Notes under the pieces: generated by a model
What the model saw: the letters and a program-made list of their open reading frames with translations, nothing else
Database searches by the model: none
Told to the model about the DNA's origin: nothing
Translations under genes and position numbers: made by a program
In this document: piece by piece, positions 1-6,600 of the stretch
Numbering within the stretch: position 1 is the first letter of the stretch
How the letters are laid out: every line of letters begins with the position of its first letter
Origin: Clostridia bacterium
Lineage (GTDB): Bacteria; CBDUZB01; JAGLHV01
Direction of reading: 5' to 3'
DNA: 11,512 nt
NCBI GenBank assembly: GCA_030595925.1
Contig: JAUVLC010000077.1
Coordinates: 1-11,512 of the forward strand

Positions 1-133
1 CAGTTTCTCCGTTTTTAAATTCATAAGCTCCCGTCTGTTTTAAAAGAGCATCTATAAGCGTTGTTTTTCCATGATCAACGTGTGCGATAATAGCAACGTT
101 CCTCACATCTTTTCTACGTTTCTGATTAGGCAT
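1..133 (-). CDS. typA: Translational GTPase TypA/BipA, N-terminal fragment (runs off the window)
   Basis: Only the first 44 codons are present, starting at the ATG at 133-131 and leaving the window at base 1. The peptide begins [20 protein letters not shown] and continues through the P-loop (AHVDHGKTT, residues 17-25) into [14 protein letters not shown]. Translational GTPases share the G1 motif, but the combination [23 protein letters not shown] is characteristic of TypA/BipA, a ribosome-binding GTPase involved in stress adaptation and 50S assembly. LepA and EF-G differ around this segment. A strong Shine-Dalgarno (GGGAGGA on the minus strand, plus positions 144-150) lies about 10 bases upstream and fixes the start. 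Its natural upstream region is occupied by a RAYT transposase unit whose repeat ends about 32 bases before the start codon. The GTPase identification is near certain; TypA is the best fit for the visible piece. Confidence 0.88.
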   Translation of the reverse strand, partial: MPNQKRRKDVRNVAIIAHVDHGKTTLIDALLKQTGAYEFKNGET

Positions 134-165
134 ATTAATAATTTCCTCCCTTATATGCAAACCTA

Positions 166-189
166 TGGGGTCAGGTCTTTACATTTAAA
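166..189. repeat. Left inverted repeat of the RAYT unit
   Basis: This 24-bp sequence starts TGGGGTCAGGTCTTTACATT and ends TAAA. It is the exact reverse complement of 1239-1262. It contains the stop codon of the transposase gene (171-173) and the codons for its last residues, LNVKT. Internally it carries GGTC twice, separated by one base. It does not fold into a hairpin by itself, unlike a classical REP or an IS200 end. Confidence 0.9.
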
Positions 190-1160
190 CATTCTCTAAT
201 TTTTCCCAATATTTTTATTATACTCTCTTTTTCTCTCTCTCCCTCCATAAATCTTTTTATATTCGTACTAATAGCTACATTACTTACATTACCAAACCGT
301 TTTCCCAATTCTTTTTGTGTTAAACAACAATTTTTTTGGATTAAATACAAAGCTATATTTCTTGCTATATTCCCTTTATTTTTACCCTTTTTCCCACTTA
401 AAATATCTTTTCTCTCTATCTGCATAACTTCACTTACTCGTTCTATTATTTCCTCTACATTTACTTTCACTTTACTCTCTTTTATTCCTTTGTATTCCCT
501 ATCTTCCTTCTTATCTAAAAAATTCTCTTGTACCCATCTAACAAGTTCTTTCGAACCCAATATATATCCAAAATGAGCACCGTTTAAAGGATTTTCTAAT
601 TTCTCTTTTCCCTCCTCTATAAATCGTTGATATTCTTCAATCGCTTGTTTCTCTCTCTTCCCAAAATGACTTAATATCCAATCCGAATTATACCACTCTT
701 CCCATTTCTTCCTTCCCGTTGTTTTAATAACCGCTTGATGACTACTGTAAGGATACAAGTTTATGCTTTCTGTCATCTTTGCGCGATACGGATTGAGATG
801 AATATATCGAATTAATTCCAAAAGATAACTCTCATTTTCAATTAAAACAGCTTTATATCTCCCCTGTAAAACATGTCCTACTCTTTTGTGTTTCCAATTA
901 TATTTCTGAGTATAAAGCCCGTTTATATGTCTCATACAAGAAGAAAGATTTCCTAACGGTGTCCTTAAGATAAGATGATAATGATTGGTCATTAATGTAA
1001 AGGCATAAATAATTATTTGATACTTATTAACACTCGATGATAATATATCATAAAAAAGTTCATAATCATCTTTTCCCCTATAGATTGCTTTTCTACCATC
1101 GCCACGACTAGTAACATGGTAATAAGCATCGGAATACTCTATGCGTATAGGTCTGGCCAT
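171..1160 (-). CDS. REP-associated tyrosine transposase (RAYT, Y1/IS200-like) with C-terminal DnaA domain IV-like module
   Basis: This 329-residue protein is a predicted single-strand DNA nuclease and transposase of the HUH class. The N-terminal Y1 domain spans about residues 1-130. It begins [20 protein letters not shown], contains the metal-binding HUH motif in MTNHYHLIL (His60, His62), and has the conserved helix [11 protein letters not shown], in which Tyr119 is the likely DNA-linking nucleophile. After a linker, residues about 233-325 resemble the DNA-binding domain IV of the replication initiator DnaA. Both the lead-in ([20 protein letters not shown]) and the core ([20 protein letters not shown], then ELGKRFG) align with DnaA, although the DnaA signature DHTTV is replaced by NVAIS. 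The ATG at 1160 has a weak AGGA about 10 bases upstream. A possible -10 (TACAAT, plus 1192-1197) lacks a good -35. The frame is intact, so the protein may be active. Confidence 0.9.
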   Translation of the reverse strand: MARPIRIEYSDAYYHVTSRGDGRKAIYRGKDDYELFYDILSSSVNKYQIIIYAFTLMTNHYHLILRTPLGNLSSCMRHINGLYTQKYNWKHKRVGHVLQGRYKAVLIENESYLLELIRYIHLNPYRAKMTESINLYPYSSHQAVIKTTGRKKWEEWYNSDWILSHFGKREKQAIEEYQRFIEEGKEKLENPLNGAHFGYILGSKELVRWVQENFLDKKEDREYKGIKESKVKVNVEEIIERVSEVMQIERKDILSGKKGKNKGNIARNIALYLIQKNCCLTQKELGKRFGNVSNVAISTNIKRFMEGEREKESIIKILGKIRECLNVKT

Positions 1161-1238
1161 AAATTAATTTCCTATTAATATACTAAGAGATATTGTAACC
1201 TATGATAATTAATGAAAATTTATTTTATCATATTTATC

Positions 1239-1262
1239 TTTAAATGTAAAGACCTGACCCCA
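1239..1262. repeat. Right inverted repeat of the RAYT unit
   Basis: This is the exact reverse complement of 166-189 over 24 bases. Pairing fails at the next base on both the inner and outer sides. It lies 79 bases upstream of the transposase start codon and 22 bases beyond the pbpC stop codon, so it is in the leader of the transposase gene and just downstream of pbpC. Confidence 0.9.
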
Positions 1263-1284
1263 AATAGTACAAATAGTAGTGTAT

Positions 1285-3654
1285 CTAAAAAACCTGAATT
1301 CCGACTGGATTGGTTTTTGTTTTTTCTTTTTCTAAGGAAAAGCTAAAAGAGTGTTTCCCTCTTATAAGTTGCCACTCTGTTTCAAATGGCCAGCTTGATT
1401 CTGAATAAGGTTTTTCATTCACCCACCATACTATTTTATTTACTCCCTTAGGAACTATTGCTTTAAGTGAAATTGTTTGATACTCCGGCCTTAAAACAGG
1501 GTCGATACAAAAAATATCCCCTTCGTCAGGAAAAGCAATATAAAATGTCTCTTCATCAGGCAAAGAAAGTAATTTTTTTTCTCCGAGATTGGAAAATTTT
1601 TGAGGAGGACGAGGGATACATTGTTTAGCAACCCAGTTGTTGTAAAGCGCAGGATAATTTTCATATACCTTTTCTACAACAAATTCTTTTGGACAATCTT
1701 CTCCGGCAAGTAAGCCATTACGTATATCGATTTGGAAACTCTGATGAATATTACATTTGGTTCGAGGTTCTACTCCGGAGATAAATTTTTCTACCATTTC
1801 ATTAGGACAGTGTATGCCGGCTAAGTTTCCCGAAACAGGGCAGATAGAGCGAGATATGATTCCTTCCGGAGAAACAAATGTTTCCGGATATTTTTTCCGA
1901 TGCAAATGAAACATAATATCTCGAAAAATTGGAGCGGCTCCGGAAATTCCGGAAATACCTTGCATAGGATCCCCTTCAAAATTACCGGCCCAGACACCTA
2001 CTACATAATCCCGGGTAAATCCTATGGTCCAATTGTCACGAAAGTTTTTGGAAGTGCCTGTTTTTGCAGCACAGTCGAAGGGAAAGTCCAGCGAAGAAAA
2101 AGATCCAAAAGCAGAAGTTCGGGCATTACTATCGGAAAGAACATCCGTTAATAAATAGCAAACCTGGGGAGAAAAAACATACTCTCCGTATTTTTTTATA
2201 TTAGACCCTTCGTTTATTAAAAATTGTTCTTTAAGTGTCTTTCCTGCACAAGCAAGCGAGGCATACGCTCTCACCAGCTCAAGCAGAGTTACTTCTGCTG
2301 AACCAAGGGTTAATCCAAGGCCGTAATAATTTGCTGTTTTATCAAGGTGTGAAAATCCAAGGCGTTTCAATTTATCAAGTAATGCCGCTACTCCTACCTT
2401 TTCGGTTACTCTTACTGCCGGTACATTATAAGAACAGGCTAAAGCCGTTCTTACTTGAACCGGCCCATGAAAATCTTCATCATAATTTCTGGGAGCAAAA
2501 TCACCTCCGGGCGTTTTTGCATGCAAAGGCAAATCAGGAATTAAATCAGAAAGCATCCCCCCCGTCTCAAGATACAAGCCATAGGTAAATGGTTTAAGAG
2601 TAGAGCCTGGCTGTCGAAGTGAGATAACTCCGTTTACTTGACCTGCATGTTTTTGATTAAAATAATCAGCCGACCCTACCCAGGCAAGTATTTTTCCTGT
2701 TTGGAGGTCCATTACCAGAGCAGACCCGTTAGTTACATTTGCTTTTTTTAGTGATAGAATTCTTCGTCGAAGTATTCCTTCACAGGCAAGTTGAATAGAC
2801 GGATCAATTGTTGTATAGACTTTTCCATCTTTGTTCCTTTTGTTGAGAGCTCCTTGTTTAATAATCCAGTCACAGAAATGAGGTGCACGAAAGATTGGTT
2901 TTTTTAATTCAAGGCTTAACATTTCTTTTTTTGCGCGTTTAAACTGTTCAACAGTGATTTTTTTATTAGTTAATAATAACTCTAAAATCTTTTTTTGTTT
3001 ATGAATACATAAATCGAAATGTTGGTAAGGATTGAGTAAAGTCGGAGATTTTGGAATTCCGCAGAGGAAGGCAGCCTCGGCCAAACTGATTTGTTCAACC
3101 GGTTTGCCGAAGTAAAGCTTGGCTGCTGCTCCAATACCAAATGTCTGGTTCCCATAAGGGGCTCTATTGAAGTAAAAACAAAGTATTTTTTCTTTTGAGT
3201 AAAGTAATTCGGTAAAAAAAGCCTCCCCCATTACCAGTGCCTTGCCGAAATATGTTCGGGGATAATTCCTGGTTAATCGCACCATTTGCTGGGTAAGAGT
3301 AGAAGCTCCGGAAACAATTTTTCTACCCCGGATGTTTTGCCACAAAGCCCTGCTCAGAGCAAAAAAATCAATACCCCAATGAGAAAAAAATCTTTTGTCT
3401 TCACTCAGAATCACAGCATCGATTAAATAGGAAGGTAATTTTGAATAATCTATCTTAATACTTGTTCCTTCCCGGGAAGACAGGATTTTGCGCAAGGTAT
3501 GTCCTTTGCAGTCAACAAGTATGGTGGATTGAAATTCTCCTTCTTTAAGCATCTTTTTAGCCAGAAAAATGCGGCAATAAAAAATTGTGCTGATGGATAA
3601 CAAAACTAAAATGCTAATGAAAATATTGATTTGATAATTAACCTGTTTTTTCAT
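1285..3654 (-). CDS. pbpC: Penicillin-binding protein 1C (bifunctional glycosyltransferase/transpeptidase)
   Basis: This 789-residue class A penicillin-binding protein is full length for PBP1C. One membrane anchor lies at about residues 8-30, with the rest in the periplasm. The GT51 murein polymerase domain shows EDKRFFSHWGID (catalytic Glu85) and GASTLTQQ (116-123). The transpeptidase domain shows all three active-site motifs: STLK (nucleophile Ser351), SYN (408-410) and KTG (531-533). A cysteine-bearing linker follows, and then a C-terminal BiPBP_C domain (about 700-785, with WWVNEKPYSESSWPFETEWQ). This domain order separates PBP1C from PBP1A and PBP1B. The start overlaps the stop of the upstream macroglobulin gene (ATGA at 3651-3654). 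No well-placed Shine-Dalgarno is seen, so translational coupling is likely. PBP1C is thought to repair cell wall in partnership with the macroglobulin. No catalytic residue is missing. Confidence 0.95.
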   Translation of the reverse strand: MKKQVNYQINIFISILVLLSISTIFYCRIFLAKKMLKEGEFQSTILVDCKGHTLRKILSSREGTSIKIDYSKLPSYLIDAVILSEDKRFFSHWGIDFFALSRALWQNIRGRKIVSGASTLTQQMVRLTRNYPRTYFGKALVMGEAFFTELLYSKEKILCFYFNRAPYGNQTFGIGAAAKLYFGKPVEQISLAEAAFLCGIPKSPTLLNPYQHFDLCIHKQKKILELLLTNKKITVEQFKRAKKEMLSLELKKPIFRAPHFCDWIIKQGALNKRNKDGKVYTTIDPSIQLACEGILRRRILSLKKANVTNGSALVMDLQTGKILAWVGSADYFNQKHAGQVNGVISLRQPGSTLKPFTYGLYLETGGMLSDLIPDLPLHAKTPGGDFAPRNYDEDFHGPVQVRTALACSYNVPAVRVTEKVGVAALLDKLKRLGFSHLDKTANYYGLGLTLGSAEVTLLELVRAYASLACAGKTLKEQFLINEGSNIKKYGEYVFSPQVCYLLTDVLSDSNARTSAFGSFSSLDFPFDCAAKTGTSKNFRDNWTIGFTRDYVVGVWAGNFEGDPMQGISGISGAAPIFRDIMFHLHRKKYPETFVSPEGIISRSICPVSGNLAGIHCPNEMVEKFISGVEPRTKCNIHQSFQIDIRNGLLAGEDCPKEFVVEKVYENYPALYNNWVAKQCIPRPPQKFSNLGEKKLLSLPDEETFYIAFPDEGDIFCIDPVLRPEYQTISLKAIVPKGVNKIVWWVNEKPYSESSWPFETEWQLIRGKHSFSFSLEKEKTKTNPVGIQVF

Positions 3655-6600
3655 TTTACTTTAATTTTAAGTTCCTTTGAGTATCCAAAAATTTCGGGAG
3701 TATACATTCCTTCTGCTTTACAGGGTGGAACTATAAAATCACCCCGGGTTATAGAACGAATAAGATAACTACGGGTGTGTTTGCCCCGGGTCATATAATC
3801 AGCAAATAGTACTACTTTATCGTCGTATATCTCCTGATGATTGAAACTTCCCCACCATTGATAATAACCCGGTTTGTTTTTATTTATTTCTCGCATTTCC
3901 TCCTGACCGGCAGTAGCAAATGTTTGGTTTAATGGTTCAAAACCTGCCGGTAATTGATCTTCAACTACAACAAAGTTTCTATCCTGTGGAGTAGTAACTT
4001 CAATTACTACCTTAAAAGTTTCTCCTGCTTCGAAAAATAAATCAGAAACCTCTTTCCCTTTAAGTGTTTCGTATCTTCGGTGAACGAGAAAACCTTCATT
4101 CCGTGACAGTACAGGTTCTTTAAGTGCATAGTGCATACGAATGCCATAGTAAAATCTGCCGATACCGGTCTTGAGAATTTTAACCGGCAATTTTTTCCCG
4201 GCTTCCGTTTCTTTCCAGGGAATCATTTTTGCCTTGATGTCGGTTTGTCTTCCCTGGAAAAGCTCTTTAAATACTTCCCGATGGGCAAATTTTATCTGGG
4301 CAGTGAAGTTGGGTTCTTCTTTTTCATATTTTTTAAAATACTCGGTTAATGCATAGAAAACATATAGATTTTCCTGGGTATTCCTCCATCGACCGTTTTT
4401 CCTTTCGTCCATTAACCAGCGGATAATCTTGGGTGCCTGGGCAAATTCGTTTTTTACTTCCAGCATCGACTGGAGTATATAAGCAGTCGTGCGTACGTTA
4501 GAATAATATATCCAACCTAATCCGGTTCCATCCTCTTCAAAATGAGCACGGGAAGGTTCTTCTTTGATTTGATTTATCATCGTTTGAATAATTTTATCTT
4601 CAAGAGACTGCCCCATTTTAGCTAAGTGAACAGCCTTAAGTAACATTGCCCTGCCGAAAATAGGAATTCGAAAACATTCCTCGTATAACTTATTGATAGA
4701 ACCCTGATCAAATGTTTTCCAGCGTGCCAGAGAATAAGCGGCAAATGCTTTAGTACAAAGCCGGGCATTGAAATTATAGGGGTAATTCCATATTTCACCG
4801 TTACTTCGCAAAACAGATTTAAGATAGGAAATTCCTTTGGAAATGACTTTATCATTTATTTGATAGCCCTTGTTTTGTGCCTCAGCAAGAAAAAACATTA
4901 CATAACAACTTAAATAAGGAGAAGGATGCTGGGAATCAGGCCAGGCTGTAAATCCCCCGCTGTAAGTTTGATATTCCGGAATTTCCGCAATTAAGTCGTT
5001 AATAAATTTTATTTTTTCTTTGGCGGTAATATCGGATATATTAAAAGTATCCAATAAGTCCCCGGCAATAAGAAAGGGAAAAATACGGGAAATTTTTTGT
5101 TCCAGACACTCATAAGGATAACCAAGCAAATAGCGTATTCCTTCCTTAAGTCCAACAAAAGCAGTAGACCCTCCGGTAAGTTCAATTCCTCCTAATTCAG
5201 GATATATCTTCCGGGGAATAATAATTGCTTCTTCCATTTTAGTTTTTGTCTGGTTAAACAAGGCTACTACTTCTGCTACCCTGGACAAATGGACAGGAAT
5301 TTTCAGATTGATTCCGTCGGTTTCTTCTCCCATACGCGATGCAAATTGAAAGTTAATTTCACCAATTTTATCGGCACGAAAATCAAATAAAACTTCTTTA
5401 GCCTCGTTTTTCTTAATTTGTATAATTTTTTTTCTTTCGCCAAGCAGTGTAATGCCTTGCGTTTGAGCTTCTATCATTACCTGACCGGCTTTCCCTGTTC
5501 CATTGTGTACTACTACCCCTGCCTGAAAAATATCGTCTCTGCGCACAAAACGGGGAAGAGAACCTTTCAGCATTAGAGGTTTACGCACTTTAAAATCCTT
5601 TTCTCCTGCTCCGAAAAGGGAATCTTTGGTATGGGCACTGACCATTAAGCGAAAGGTAGTAAGGTTTTCCGGCAGTTTGAAATTTACTTTGGCCTTTCCT
5701 TTTTTGTCCGTTGTTAGTGAAGCGGTCCAGAACGCAGTAGCTTTAAAATCTTTTCTCAAATCGATTCCCGCTTCTAAGCCTTTTAGTCCTTCTCCTCCAC
5801 CACCACCACGGTTTTCTCCTTTCTGGCCGTAATTACGCTGTCCGATTAAATGTTGTCTGCTTTCAGCTGTCATTATTGACAAAGCGCGTGAACCATAGAA
5901 ATAAGGAAAAGAGTTAGGTGTTTTATATGCAATAAGGTCTATTACCCCCCGGTCCACAACTGCTATTGATAATTCGGCAGAACGGGACTTTCCTTTGGCA
6001 TCTTTTATACGAAGAGTAACTGCAACTTCATTCCCGGGCCGGTATTCTTTTTTATCCGTTTCAAGAAGAACTTTTAAATGTTTATCCCCTGAATCAACAG
6101 GGAGATTGATATATCCCATTTTAAAGGAAGGTTTCCCAATATCAAATCCTTTTTCGTTAAATTTATTTTTGGCAATACGCCCTTGAATAAGCACAACCGA
6201 AACGAATACATTGGGTAAATATTCAGATTTTATCGGGATTTTGATAGTATCCGCACTACCTTTAAGTTGTTGCGTAAAGTGAGTTATAATCCCTTCCCGT
6301 TCTAAGGTTACCAGAGCCGAGGTTTTTTCATACGGAGATTTTACCATAATGCGAGCTGTTTCTCCGGGCATATATTTGGTTTTGTCCGCAATTAATTCAA
6401 TACTGTCATCATCCGTTCTTCGCCAGGGTACGTATCCTTTTCCGAAAACATATAAATAGGTACTGGAATAGATTTTGTTTTTTCTTTTATCCATGGATTC
6501 AGCTTTAATATAATAATACCCTGGTTTACCCGGCTTCATTTTTACTTCAACGGGTTTATCAGAGGTATTAACAGAAAAAGAGTCTTGTTTAATGTCTTTA

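Larger units (their letters stand above)
166..1262 (-). mobile_element. RAYT transposase unit bounded by 24-bp perfect inverted repeats
   Basis: This is a 1097-bp unit containing a single transposase gene. It is closed on both sides by a perfect 24-bp inverted repeat (166-189 and 1239-1262). No target-site duplication is evident: the outside flanks (…aacctat on the left, aatagtac… on the right) do not match. It sits in a tight intergenic space, 22 bases from the pbpC stop codon and 32 bases from the typA start codon, and its gene points the same way as both neighbours. RAYT genes are usually single-copy, domesticated relatives of IS200/IS605 transposases flanked by short inverted REP sequences, and this arrangement fits that pattern. 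The boundaries rest on the inverted repeat alone, so the true mobile ends could differ slightly. Confidence 0.75.

Noticed and set aside
166-1262. Canonical IS200/IS605 insertion sequence
   Set aside because: The transposase has the RAYT layout with a long C-terminal extension, and the ends are perfect terminal inverted repeats without the subterminal hairpins of IS200/IS605. No tnpB is present.
5626-5832. Proline- and serine-rich plus-strand ORF
   Set aside because: It is the antisense shadow of the glycine-rich part of the macroglobulin gene, whose own frame is clearly coding.
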